NCBI GenBank assembly: GCA_019828595.1
Contig: JAHQRK010000006.1
Coordinates: forward strand, 2,232,001-2,296,000
DNA: 64,000 bases
Reading direction: 5' to 3'
Source of the DNA: Aphanomyces cochlioides
Taxonomy: Eukaryota > Oomycota > Saprolegniomycetes > Saprolegniales > Verrucalvaceae
The position numbers were made by a program, and so were the translations under genes. A model generated the notes under the pieces. The model was given only the letters and a program-made list of their open reading frames with translations. It ran no database searches and was not told the DNA's origin. Positions within the stretch are counted from its first letter, which is position 1, and every line of letters starts with the position of its first letter. Positions 32,005 to 43,700 of the stretch are shown one piece after another.

Positions 32005-34662
32005 TCACTTGTCTGCATTGAGTTTGACTTTGGGGAGGAGTGGGAAGATGTTGAGGCCTTCGATGACAACCGAAACTCCGACCGTGCCAGCTTCAGCTCG
32101 AATGACACCAGGTCCCACGAGGTTGCTCGTCAAAGTCTCGTAGATCTGCAGGAGACTTTTGTGTACATGGTACTCCCCCGCAAATTCAGGTGTAGCATGC
32201 TCTGGAATAGGAGATGTAATCTTTTGCGCCATGGCGTCCAATTGACAGACAAGAGCATCATAAGCTCGGCCCCAGAGTGAACTCACTTCGCCAGGAGTGG
32301 TGCACACTCGTAAAATCTATTCAGCTATCATGATGCACTATTGAATAGATGGGTATAAACCTCGGCTAAGTCGTCTCGATGAAACAACTTGTGTATGACT
32401 GAATCGCGATGGAACCACGACGAGATGGAAGGAACGCTGATGTTAATGTTGGCCGTCTTCGGAAATGAGTCAAATGGAATGTTTAAGGAAAGGCTGTACC
32501 TTGGAGTATTTGAAAAAGTCAGCAACGCGACGACCAAATTTGCACCACGATGCCACTCGTTCGCTATGATCTTGCTTCCTCTGCTCTCTCCATGAGATTG
32601 ACTGGCGGACATCGGTATTGGCACTTCCGTTATTCTCTCGACGCTGTTTTCGCTCTTGGTTCAAAATCTGGTCAACTCTAGCCTCTTCGTCGGCTTCATA
32701 CTGCGCTTGATAGCAGGCTTGCTAGTGTACCATCTTGTGAGCAAGTGTTGGAGAAGTGCATTTGTGTACCTCGATAGTTTGTCCGCAGGCATGCCTGCCC
32801 AAGCACACGTTGAGAACTGATCGAAGACAAAGATGTTTAGCCAAGGTGAATCGCTTATTCGTGAGCACATCGTTGAGGGAAACGTTCGTCCGCGTGGTCC
32901 ATCTGAGGCGGCTTAAAAAGTGATCAATGTGAATCGACTGGGGAAACCCAAGATCCAGTAGGACATTGAATGGATCGAGGCCTTCAGAGAACAGTAAGAC
33001 GACTCGGACGACTATTGAGCCGTGCGATTGATTCTTGGGCGGAGAAACCACTACGGTCATGATGTGATAATCGTCTAGAGACGATGATTGCCCACCAAGT
33101 GACTTGCAAAAGAAGGGCATGGCTTCAAAATGGTCTGCAAAGCTGATCTCGACTAACTTTGCCATCGCGGCTATCGTTGCATGGAGGTCAACTTCGGAAA
33201 TGTCTGGTGCTGTGACAAAGTCCAAATAGACAAAACACTCGGCGCCATCGCTTCGGTATCCCAACTCATGCAATGAAGCAGAGGCTATAGCACGTTAGTT
33301 GCATGAATAGAAGCTAATTTCTGGCGTACAATCACAATCAGTCATGTAGACGACTTGAATTTCTGCATTGTTGGCGAATTCATTGCCAACGTCGATTTTG
33401 ACGACATAGTCGCTGCGGTCATCTTTGCTTGGAAGCAAGTAGTCAACTATACATGTCAATGAGAAACTCAGCAAACTTTTGCTTGATGAGTACGTTTGAG
33501 TAAACCAGTGAGGGATGCTCGCCGAATCCACGTCGAAACTTTGCTGATGGAAGCGTAGACTTGTCGAAGGTATCCAAATGACAGTACTTTCGTTGCTTGT
33601 ACTACACGACTCCATATCTACAGAAGAGGTTCGAGTATTCGAAAGGGACTCTTTACAGGCAGCTTTGGTGGCTCCCATGACGACAGCCGCAGAGCAACGA
33701 ACTCGTCGCGGTAGATGTGTTCTTTGTCGTTGATATCCACATGCGATATTTGCCTGTAGCCAAAGAGCCGAATGGCTCGGTTGCGCTGGAGAATTGCATC
33801 CATGCATGCAAAATGGGCTTGCATCAATGCCATCACGGAATCAACCTGCATTAGGTAAATTCTGTGATTACATAGATCCACAGGAACAAACCTGAGCTTG
33901 TGTTGTGATGATGGCACTTTCTCCGAGCAAATATTGCATTTTTGATATCGGCAACTTCCCTGCACATTGACATTGGCAGGCTCAGGATACGTGTAATGAA
34001 CTAGGCACCTTCGTTGTCAACGTCGTAGGCATCAAAAAGGTCTTGCAACTCAATGTGGCGTTGTAAACCATCCCAAAGCCAATTAAGACCCACTTTCAAG
34101 AGATCGTTCGTCAGTCTGTGCGAGCATTCTGTCGCTTCGCAAAACATGTAGAAGCCCTGAGGAGAAGAAAGGTTAGATTCGTGGGGAATTCTTGTACTTG
34201 CAATGTAAGATTTCCTCTAGCGTCCGTGTCGTAGGCGTCGTTCATGTACATGCTCCATGTTTCTTGATGCTTCAATACTTGCGTGAGCGGGTCCTAATGC
34301 CAACCACGTTATGCATTGAGGCAATCGATACGCTTAATCCCGCTTACATATTTATCCAAAACGCGCATCACTGACAAGTATGTTTTGAACTCTTCAAAGC
34401 TCCATACTCCGTCTCGGTCGTCATCAAACATGCGGAACAATCGCAAGCATTTGCACTTTCCCAATTCGCTCAGACGCATGGTGTTGCGGTTCGTCGATGG
34501 GAGATAAAGAGCCGCGCTGTTGAGCACATCCTCTCCTCCATGTTCCTCCAGGTAATACGCTGATCTATAGCCGTCAGGATCGCCTTCCTTTTGCTTGATC
34601 ATGACGGCGATTTTCTCGAGTGTGTCCAAAATACTCGCGCGCTTCTCCAGTAAGGCCTCCAT
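32005..34662 (-). CDS. EF-hand protein, about 730 residues, otherwise unrecognised
   Basis: About eleven exons, all with short introns. The clearest are 34294-34347 and 34157-34197; one intron near 33308-33352 has a classical ACTAAC branch site. The N-terminal third holds EF-hand-like loops: LFRMFDDDRDGVWSFEEF is a good match, while YDTDARGNLTLQ and FDAYDVDNEGKLPISK are weaker. The rest mixes strands and helices (for example VDYLLPSKDD..., LGYRSDGAECFVYLDF), then a basic coiled-coil segment and a C-terminal domain ending KVKLNADK. Calcium binding is likely; the process is unknown. It shares a 135-bp divergent promoter with the flavoenzyme gene, carrying four CCGGAT elements. Confidence 0.65.
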
Positions 34663-34697
34663 TGCGACCGTTCACTTTTGCACGATACTGTATCAAG

Positions 34698-34762
34698 ATA
34701 GTCCGGTTAAAAAAATTATCCGGATAACACGAAATATGTCCGGATACCGAGTCGTCCGGATA
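34698..34762. promoter_or_regulatory. Four TATCCGGATA-type elements in a divergent promoter
   Basis: Copies lie at about 34698 (AGTCCGGTTA), 34717-34726 (perfect TATCCGGATA), 34737 (TGTCCGGATA) and 34753 (CGTCCGGATA). All four fit within 65 bp, between starts at 34662 (minus) and 34798 (plus), so they could serve both genes. Confidence 0.6.
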
Positions 34763-34797
34763 GACAACCCACATTGCGCATTTTCTCATTGACATCA

Positions 34798-35928
34798 ATG
34801 ATGGCTGAATTCGATGTCATCGTCTTGGGCGTGGGCGGCATGGGAAGCAGCGCTTGCCAAAACCTTGCCAAGCGTGGGCTCTCTGTCTTGGGCATTGAGC
34901 AATTTGACATGGCGCACGGACTTGGTAGTTCCCACGGCAAGAGTCGTATGATTCGTAAAGCCTACCACGAGCATCCTGATTACGTGCCTCTCCTGCGTCG
35001 AAGTTATGACTTGTGGGACGATCTCGAACACCACACTGGTGATAAGCTCTTTCACCGCACGGGCGTGCTGTACGTAGGCCATAGCGCGACGTCGGAGTCG
35101 CTTCAAGGTGTGGAATTGAGTGCATCGCAGCATGACATTCCAATTGAGCCCCTCTCGCCCGAAGATTTCCATGGGCGATTCCCCCAGTTCAAACTCCCTG
35201 AAGACTATCGTGCGATCTTTGAGCCAGATGCCGGCTACATTGATGTCGAAGGCGCTGTCACTGCCTTTTGCAAGGAGGCCCAACGACTTGGTGCCACGTT
35301 GCACTTTAACGAACGCGTGGAACGTTGGACCTCCGATGGAACCTCAGTGACAGTTCACACGTCTCGCGGCATCTACCGTGCGGCCAAACTCATCATCACA
35401 GCAGGGGCATGGTCGTCTCAGTTCCTCCAACTCCAAGAAAAGGATGTCTTTCCATTGACGGTGAACAAGGTCTCTCTCTTTTGGTTCAACTCGCCGCAAC
35501 CCGAGAAGCTCACCGACATGCCGTGCTACGGCTTTGAAATGCCTTATGGCTTCGTCTACGGGTTCCCCTTCAATGCTCAAGACGGCATCAAGGTCGCAGT
35601 GCACCTTCCAGGCGAAAACGTAGCCGATCCAAGCAACTTGGATCGCACAGTGCCACCAGAAGAGCTCGCCACTGTCGCACAATGCGTCCGCGAATGCATG
35701 CCCTACGTCGATGCCTCCACCACGAAAGATTCAGCGGCATGCATGTACACTATGTCAGCTGATGGCCATTTTGTCTTGGATCTCCATCCCGACTACAGTA
35801 ACGTGGCGTTCGCGGCGGGCTTTTCAGGTCATGGCTTCAAGTTTTGCCCCGTCATCGGCGAGGTTCTGACCGACTTGGTCACGACTGGCACGACTGAACA
35901 CCCCATCGGATTCCTCCGCCGTCGTTAG
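34798..35928 (+). CDS. FAD-dependent amine oxidase, monomeric sarcosine oxidase/N-methyltryptophan oxidase type
   Basis: A single exon of 376 residues, the usual length of monomeric sarcosine or pipecolate oxidases, which oxidise N-methyl or cyclic amino acids and release hydrogen peroxide. The dinucleotide-binding motif VIVLGVGGMGSSACQNLAKR is at the N-terminus, followed by the family motif GSSHGKSRMIRKAY. The CMYTMSADGHFVLD segment carries the cysteine that binds FAD covalently in this family. FAAGFSGHGFKFCPVIGE closes the FAD domain. The C-terminus FLRRR has no obvious peroxisomal signal. Substrate cannot be assigned. Start is ATGATG at 34798, either codon being possible. Confidence 0.88.
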   Translation: MMAEFDVIVLGVGGMGSSACQNLAKRGLSVLGIEQFDMAHGLGSSHGKSRMIRKAYHEHPDYVPLLRRSYDLWDDLEHHTGDKLFHRTGVLYVGHSATSESLQGVELSASQHDIPIEPLSPEDFHGRFPQFKLPEDYRAIFEPDAGYIDVEGAVTAFCKEAQRLGATLHFNERVERWTSDGTSVTVHTSRGIYRAAKLIITAGAWSSQFLQLQEKDVFPLTVNKVSLFWFNSPQPEKLTDMPCYGFEMPYGFVYGFPFNAQDGIKVAVHLPGENVADPSNLDRTVPPEELATVAQCVRECMPYVDASTTKDSAACMYTMSADGHFVLDLHPDYSNVAFAAGFSGHGFKFCPVIGEVLTDLVTTGTTEHPIGFLRRR

Positions 35929-35982
35929 AGCCCAACAACAAACGACCGATTCGATCAATAAATAAGAAAGCTGCTCTAGAGT

Positions 35983-36894
35983 CTACACAATGGATGGCGG
36001 CAGTGGGCCTTGGGAGCTTTCGTATGATGAGGAAGGACAAGAAGCAGTCGGGGTCGGTTGGTCCGTACTGTCGAGGTAGACAATACTGCTCGTCAGACTT
36101 CGCAGCACAGCATGTTCGTCAATCGGCTCGGCTTCCATGATGCTCATGTGGGATTTGAGTTGCACCTCGCTATCTTGGCGTTCCGAGCTGAACCGCCGCG
36201 ACGAATTCGTCAAGATGTTACTGCTCCGGGTGGACACAAAGATGCCTTGGGCTGCATATGCGCTGTTTCCATCCGTGCTGAGTCCGTGAACAGAATACTG
36301 GCTTTCAAATATTTCATCGTTCTGAAGGCGCGCCATGCGAACGGTATCGATACCACGGCTCACTGAAGCGTCTCCATCTTTCATCGTTGCCAAGGCATCA
36401 CTGAAATCGCCTCTTCGTTTCAATATGATGAGAAAAGCTACGCCAGCGATCGCAGCGACGGCCATGGCTATCGCAAGCAATATTGTCGTTGTGGAGCCGT
36501 TGGTTTTGTCGTTCTTCGCACCAGTTGTGATGTCTGACAAGATGGGGTTCGTAGGAGCCGGGGTCGTTGGAGCTGTCGTCGTAGGAGCTGTAGTCACAGA
36601 AGCTGTCGTCACAGAAGCTGTCGTCGTTGGAGCTGTAGTCGTTGGAGCTGTGGTCATCGGAGCCAATGTTGTCGTAACGACTGGTGTACTTATCTCGTCA
36701 GGAGATGGACTCTCTGTGGTCGGACCACTCGTGGCGTTCAGCGTCGCGTTCATATTTGTATCGAGCTCGACTGGTCCAACGAGAGGGGGCACTACAGGAC
36801 GATATGTTTCATATTGCGGAATATAGCGGAACGCACTCGTGGCTTGACACGACGCCACGGCCACGACGACGGCGAGGACAGCGCTTCGACGCAT
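35983..36894 (-). CDS. Mucin-like type I membrane protein E
   Basis: A single exon of 303 residues from the ATG at 36894; the frame is open to 36957, but this ATG begins the signal peptide MRRSAVLAVVVAVASCQA. The stalk contains APTTTAPTTTASVTTAS-type repeats with N-glycosylation sites (NMNAT, LNATS) before it. One membrane helix (TILLAIAMAVAAIAGVAFLI) is followed by LKRRGD and a Ser-rich tail of 130 residues. It converges with the flavoenzyme gene, 54 bp apart. Confidence 0.8.
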   Translation of the reverse strand: MRRSAVLAVVVAVASCQATSAFRYIPQYETYRPVVPPLVGPVELDTNMNATLNATSGPTTESPSPDEISTPVVTTTLAPMTTAPTTTAPTTTASVTTASVTTAPTTTAPTTPAPTNPILSDITTGAKNDKTNGSTTTILLAIAMAVAAIAGVAFLIILKRRGDFSDALATMKDGDASVSRGIDTVRMARLQNDEIFESQYSVHGLSTDGNSAYAAQGIFVSTRSSNILTNSSRRFSSERQDSEVQLKSHMSIMEAEPIDEHAVLRSLTSSIVYLDSTDQPTPTASCPSSSYESSQGPLPPSIV

Positions 36895-37843
36895 CCCGAG
36901 TGTTCGCAAATGACACTCGACAGTCAACGACTTGAACAACGATCTCACCAAATCCATATCTCAGCTCAAATTTCCCAAAAGTGATACTTTTTATATTGTG
37001 GATTCGCTAGAAATTTCCGAATTTGGACTCGTTTTTTGTATCACTCGCCAATCGCGCCAATACATTGGATGAATGAAAATTAGAACAGTACTTTCTCTCA
37101 TGGGAACTGTACTTTCTCTCAAATTTATTCAAGATCAATCCAGTTAATATATTCATCTGGGATGCCGAAATTCGTATCAAATCAACAATATCACTTTCAA
37201 GAAAATTTGACAAAAAAGGGATTGAAATCGATACAAAATGTGGTGAGCAATTTTGCTGTCAACGCCATACAATGCACCACTCGGACCATTTGATTGGCCA
37301 GAAACTGAGTAGGGTTAGGACTTTAGGAGTACAAGATGGAAGACAAAGCATACTTTAATCAAGATAATTTATTGGTCATTCGAAGCTCAACCTCAGGCAC
37401 TGTCGAAAAAGGTTGACCGTCTTGAAACAACGCGAAAAGTTCCACCAATTGACTCGTGCTTGGATAAAACTTTGATTTCTACATTGCCCAGGCTTGGACG
37501 GTTTGCAAGACTGAGGTCTTGTATGAGCTGAATGCTGGATGGTTTGCTATTTTTCATGAGTATACTTTATCTAAGTATACTTTTTAATGATATGATACAG
37601 TAGTTGGTCGTGAAATGTTGGTCGTGGACTCGTCAACAGTGAGTCTTGCATTGTGGTGCAGCTGGACAGTCATGGAATGCGCCATGTGCATCTCGTCAGA
37701 AGATGATCTGTTCGACGATCCAACGCCACAGCGGTTGCCGCTTGTGTCGGTCATGCATGGGACATTGGACTTGCGACAGATTGTTTCGCCGCTTCTAGTC
37801 CCGCGGCGACAAAAATAGCCTCGCATGTCAAACCTCGACATGG
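36895..37843. other. Intergenic spacer of 949 bp
   Basis: Divergent upstream region of mucin-like gene E and the PGAY-motif gene. AT-rich, with a short inverted AGTATACTT pair near 37558-37585. No gene is recognised. Confidence 0.5.
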
Positions 37844-38877
37844 ATGGTGGAGACGAGAAACCACCCCATCGAGACCCACAGTGCTAATGCGGTGCTTCAC
37901 CTCAGCGGCGATTCAACAGCTATCCCTGACCAGCCCCGAGCTCAGCAGGAAGGAGATGTGACAGCAGAAATAACACCTGACGCAGGCGTTTCAGCTCAGT
38001 CTCGAGTGTGCGCTCCAAGAGTTCAGAGTTCATCCAAACCAAAAACAAAGACACAGCAGCCAAGTACTGACTCTCGACAAACAACAGCACCCCCGCTCAC
38101 ACATTTGGCCAAAGAACTGCTTCCACACCGCAGTCGCAAGAAATATCCCTATCCAGCGTTTCGCCCCACGTGCTTCTCCGACAAGGCTCTTCTTCCATTA
38201 GACTATAGTCCTCCGACCCCATTGAAGTTCGAGTCCCAGCGCGCATGGACAACGACTGGTCCTCATATTGGCTGCGATCCAAGGCTCGAGTGGAAGCGAA
38301 GCGCTTTATACACACCGAGCGTCGATCGAGTATACGACACAACGAGGGAAACCCTGAGCTACCGCGTCCACAGTACGTTTTGCAACTTTTGGGCATTTGT
38401 CAACGTTATCTAGTGTCCATGTGGGGATCCTCGCTCTGGGATACAACCGAGCGCTTTACTTCCCCTCCATCACAAACGTCAGTGTGCGTCGGACCAGGGG
38501 CGTACGATGCTGCTCCAATGCAGTGGGGGAAGCAATCCCGCCCTCCCCCCATCTTCCCCCCCAGTAGTCTCAAGCCCCGATCAAACCAATCCGCGCTGCA
38601 TCACCAAAGTACTCCGACCCTCAACGCAAAACACATGAATGAGGACGAGCCTCCATCCCTCGACAACTGGAAGCACACGTCCGAGCGAGCATTAGCAAGT
38701 CGGCCAGCCTTTGATAAAGCTGCGCGGACGACATGGGTCGACATCGAATCGACCAATGCCCAGCGCATGAGGAAGCGCGTCGTGTCGACGCCCGTCTTGG
38801 AGAATTTGCCGTCGTTTGTGTCAGGAACGAGGACAGGAGCATTGCGATCGCCCCCAAAGACAAAGCTGGATCGATAA
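37844..38877 (+). CDS. Pro-rich protein with a PGAY motif, possible sperm-tail PG-rich (flagellar) type
   Basis: Two exons (intron 38373-38413) give 330 residues with an exact frame join. The composition is Ser/Pro/Arg-rich and largely disordered. The motif CVGPGAYDA resembles the STPGR/SHIPPO repeat of flagellar microtubule inner proteins, and segments such as RVYDTTRETLSYR fit that style; only one clear repeat is visible. Neighbouring POC5 and katanin genes make a flagellar role plausible but unproven. The 3' end overlaps the convergent MYB gene by 57 bp if both stops are right. Confidence 0.6.
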
Positions 38878-40193
38878 CCCAAATCTAACAACCTTCTTCA
38901 CGACACTGCTACCACTACCACGAGGCACACTCCATACTCTCAATCGGCCGTCGCTACGTCGAGGAGATGAACTCACGCTGGCGCCGTCAAGACACTTACA
39001 CAAAATCAAGTCCATCACATCCGACATGTCCATGGCGCAGCAGTCGTCGACTGGACTAAACGGATGGTCCCCCGTCGAGAACAATTCGTGCTCATTCAGC
39101 GACGACGGCAGCATGTGGTCGTCCGGCAACTCGTCGAGCCACGACTCGAGGGGAGCGACTTGCAGACCGCCGTTCCATGCCGTCACTGTCGCGGACTTGA
39201 CGCTCCAATCGAAGTGGGAAACCATCGTCGGGGACGACGCCCCTGCAAGGAGGTCGTCGCTGTCCACAATTTTGTCATCCACAAATGGTGGTGACGGCGG
39301 AGCTGGCGATGACGATGGCGTCGTCTATACGTGGATTCACAGAGACAAGATGGCGGCAATTGACGTACTGGGGAACGGCACAGACTCTTCGAGGGCGGGG
39401 ATGCCAAGGCGGCATTCTTTGCTTTGTTTTTCAGTGCTCGGCTGTTTGCTTGAGCTTTCTGCGCTTTCTTCAGCTGTGGCTACGAGCGAGAGCAAGTGAC
39501 GAGGATGGACGAGCATGCTTGGCGTACTTTTATCGACGAGTGCCAGTGGTTCTTGATCGCATTGTCGGTGCTACAGCGTCGTCAGGACGACGTGATGGAC
39601 AAGTCCGTACCGTCCAGTCAAGCACTCGGCGATCTTGGCCCATCGATTGCCGTACGTGGCTTGCATCTTCCTGATGATCTCGTTCTCTTCCTCGGACCAT
39701 GGCGTCTTGTTGATGGCAGGATTGAGTTGGTTGTGCCAGCTAGAGGCGCCCGTCAAGGCTGTCGTCTGGAGGGTGCGTACCGTTCTCGGCATTGTTTTCC
39801 ATTGCGGCCTGGCAAGTACGAGGCAATGACGGCCCATTTGCCTGCCCCATACGTGTGAATGAGCTGCACCATCCTCTGGTCCTCGGCGGCGCTCCATGCT
39901 TGTTTGATCGACGCCCCGTGGTTTTGCAAGTAATTCCATCGGTGCTGGCACTCGGACGGCGATCGCGGCGGTCGAAACGCCAACGAAATCGTCTTCCACT
40001 TCTTTCCCCCGTGTGTAAACACTGCTCGGCGAAGCACATCGTCCTACAACAGACACACGCGCGATTCAGCTCGCCATGATGCCACATTCCCCCAAACCTC
40101 ATCGGGCGACCACGTCGCCATCGCATTCGACTCTTGACCACTCGACCCGCGCTTCATCTGCTGCTGCTGGCTTTTTCGCAACTGCCTCTTCAT
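38821..40193 (-). CDS. Three-repeat (R1R2R3) MYB transcription factor
   Basis: Six exons (introns 40044-40097, 39740-39780, 39571-39610, 39480-39527, 39325-39368) give 381 residues. R1 starts TWSPDEDDVLRRAVFTHGG. R2 contains AWSAAEDQRMVQLIHTYG and KQCRERWHNQLNP. R3 contains PWSEEENEIIRKMQATYG and RTDNAIKNHWHSSIK. The regularly spaced tryptophans and recognition helices match animal/protist c-MYB-type factors that bind (C/T)AACNG sites. A Ser/Pro linker and an acidic, possibly activating C-terminus follow. The start is the ATG at 40193; the last 50 codons, which overlap the neighbour, may instead be a missed final intron. Confidence 0.9.
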
Positions 40194-40700
40194 CCTCCCC
40201 TGCTCGTGGCTGCCACTCGTGCAGTTGTTGCCTGGGACACGAGCTCGCCGAGAGAAAAACTTGGCGAGCAAGCCGTCGTCAACACTTTCTCACTCGTCGT
40301 GTCCCACATCGTCCTCTTCCCACTGGTTCCTGCGCATGGATTGGCGTACGTATGGCGCGTGTGCTTGTGTCCTCCGTTGCAAGCACGTGGTGTCTCCATG
40401 TCTTAAACGCTCGGCCGTTTAATGTCCATTCCCACCGCGGCGCCCCCCCCCCCGCCACCCCCTTGGCTTGCCTAGCTGTCCCCCTTTGATCCTGGCCAAA
40501 TCCCCGCGGCATGGTCACGGGGGAAAGGCATGGAGAGACGCTCTTCGTGCTGTGAATGTCATGCTGCATTGTCAGCGGCGCATACCACCGGAGCGGTTAA
40601 CAAAAAATAATCAGACAACGTGAAACTTGAGGAACCGCCTCACGACTGTAACGCTTGGGAAACGACGACTTTAAATACAGCCGACCGCCGACGCGACTCG
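40194..40700. promoter_or_regulatory. Divergent promoter between MYB and cyclase genes
   Basis: 507 bp between two outward-facing starts. Contains a C-rich tract at 40443-40463 and a TTTAAATA box at 40670-40677, about 25 bp upstream of the cyclase ATG. Confidence 0.4.
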
Positions 40701-43700
40701 ATGCAGACGGCGCCGCGGCTTAGCATCTTGCCCGTCGAGAGACCGAGAGTTCATGCCAAGAGGAGGCTCTCCAGCGCCGTTGTGCCGTCCCAACCTGCAG
40801 ACAACTCGTCGCTCTTGCGCCTTGATTCCAGGCTCATGGTCGCTCCAGCGCCGAACGACTCGATTGAAAATCGACGGCGGAGCTTCATCGCGTCCAAGGA
40901 CAAGAGTAGCGAGCGCCACGTCGTCGGGTCTTCGAAGAATGTCCCAAACTACCTCGGTGGCGCCACACTACAGAACCGCGCGTACGATTCCGCGATGCGC
41001 CCATTCACACTACGCTTCACGAACGTCCAGCTTGAAGATGTCTTTCGAAAGCACTACCGCCACTACGTCCGCGGCAAAGTCCAAATGGGCTGCTTCGTGT
41101 CTGTGATGCTGCATGTCATCATGGGCTTGCTCGAGTTCGTCTTTGAATACGGCCATCCCCACGAAGAAACGCTCGTCATCGCTCGATGTTGCATCGTTGC
41201 AGTCATCCTGATCTTCTACAGAATCACCAAGCGGATCGACTTCCACCTCCACTTTGAGGCATGGATGGTCGGCTTTTATCTCTTCCACGGCGCGCTCGTT
41301 GTCGGCACGAGCGTCTTGTTTGAATCGGTCTGTTCATCTCCCTCGGATCACATCGACACCAAGGATGGCCGCCATGAAGACGCCTATCTCTTCTACGCAG
41401 GACGATGGTCTCAAGCGATTTCACTCATCTTCCTCTCGATTCTCTTCAACGCAAGCGGCATGATGTTCATCTTCGCCACGTTCTGTGCGTGGGTCCATGT
41501 CTTCCTCATGATCATTGTGCCGTTCGCTCTCTATCCTGGCAAGCCCGAGCTCGTCGATCCACAGGTACATTCTCTTCCCTCCTCGGCCGTTCCTGGCCTC
41601 ACATTGAGCGTTGTAGATTGCCTACGGTCCCATCTTGACTTGTTTCTGCATGCTGTCCGCGTACAACAGCGAAAAGCACATTCGCCGCGAGTTTGTCCTG
41701 CGCTGCAACGTTGCGGACGACCGCAAACGACGGGATGACTTGCTCGAGACGATGCTTCCCGTGCACATCAAGGAGAGCTTGAAAGCGAACCGGACGAACG
41801 ACTTGGCCGACCAGTTTGACGAAGTGTCCATCCTGTTTTGCTATGTGAGCGACTTTGGTCGTCTCTCCAAGTCGACGTCCGCGATCGAGTTGGTCCAGCT
41901 CATGAACCGCATCGTCTTTTGCTTTGACAAAGCGACCGACTCGCGCGGCGTGTACAAAGTCGAAGCGATCGCCGAGACGTACATGTGCGCTGCTGGTGTG
42001 CCGATCTGCGATCCATTCCACCATGAAAAGATTGCCGACATGGCGTTGACCATGATGTGTATCCAGGAACAAGAGCAGTGGACATGCAACAACGAACGCA
42101 TTCGACTCCAAATCGGCATTCACAGCGGTCCAGTCGTCGGCGGCGTCATCGGTACCGCCGCTGTTGACTCTCTCGAGCTTGCTCTGATCGATGGCTGTAG
42201 GGAGCAAGACGTACAGCTATCATTTGTTTGGCGACACAGTCAACACGTCGTCGCGCGTGTGCTCGTCGTCGATGCCAGGACGCATTCAAATCAGCGAACG
42301 CACATCGCAGTTACTCGCAAGGTCTGGGTGCTACGACGTCACGCCGCGTGGCAAAGTCGCGCTGAAAGGCAAGGGCGAGCTCATGCTGTACTGGCTCGAG
42401 AAGAAGATCGGTCAGCCGCAGCGCAACATCCTTCGCCTTTCGACGCGCTTTGACCTCGCGGAAGAAGTTTCGATCGCAACGCAGCCGAGTGTCGGCGACG
42501 GCAGAGCCAAGGTGGACGACGACAAAGTCGCGCTCGTGATGAACAAACGCACGCTGCAATTTGAGCCAAGCCAGGGCTCTGCCATGCTCGAGAAAGTGTC
42601 GTACAGGATGCAGCAGCGCATGGAGACGGCGTTTGTCGTGGACTACAACATGGCGAACCTCGCGCAGTGGAGAACCGCCGTCAAAGCCGCCATTGCTGTC
42701 TTGGTTGTCGCCACGATTGGAGTACGTCCTGCATTGTCGGTGCCGCTGACTGACGACGCTGGTTTTGTAGACGTCACAATCGTCATCGTCCGAGAAATGG
42801 ATCACCGTCGCGCTCAACAGCGTCTGCGTCGCCTTGCTCGGGCTGCTCTACATGTACAGCTTCCGCAAGAAGTTCCGTTCGCACATGCAGCCCATCGCTG
42901 GCGTCGTCGTCGGCGCTGTAATCATCACGCTCAACTTCAATCTCGTCTTGAGCCCCGGCAGCAACATCCTCAACCTCAACATCGTTTACGTCGTCCTCGT
43001 GAGTCTCCTCCTGCGGTTCCGCTTCGTCACGTCCGTCGCGATCAACACGGCCACGTCCGCGTCGTCCTTGTTGCCGTTGATTGACTCGTTCGTGTGTAGA
43101 TTGACGACGTACTTCGTCTTCCTCTTGGCGAGCTATCACGCGCTGAGCAACATCGTCGGGTATCTCTGCATCACTCTCTTCTGCGCGGCGATCGGCGAGT
43201 ATTCTTGCTATCGTCGGGAAGCGGGTCTACGCGCGGATTTCCTGCTCAAGCATGCGCTCAACGTTGAGAAGAAGAAGTGCGAAGAGCTGCTGGCCAACAT
43301 GTTGCCGTCCGCGCAGTACGCTGAAGCCATGCTCCTGCACGGCACGATCGTCGACGAGCTCAACGACGTGACGCTGCTGTACTCGGACATGGTCGGCTTT
43401 ACAGCGCTCAGTGCGACGCTCAAACCCGTCGAGTCGTGCTTGCTCCTCAACAAACTCTACTCGGCCTTCGATCGACATTTGGATAGCTTTGGCGTGTACA
43501 AGATGGACACTGTCGGCGATGCTTTCATCGTCATTGGAGGTCCGTTGTCGCCGTCGATTCTCGATGGAGAGACTGACGTTGTGGGTAGGATTGCCCAACT
43601 ACACGAGCGAGAAGAACCACGCGATTGCGATCACGGCATTTGCGGTCGAGATGCTCCGGGAGATGGAAGCGTTTCGACGGCGGGAACACGTGCAGTTGCA

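Noticed and set aside
40443..40463. C-rich tract as a structured regulatory element
   Set aside because: A simple low-complexity run in a promoter; no paired or repeated partner nearby.
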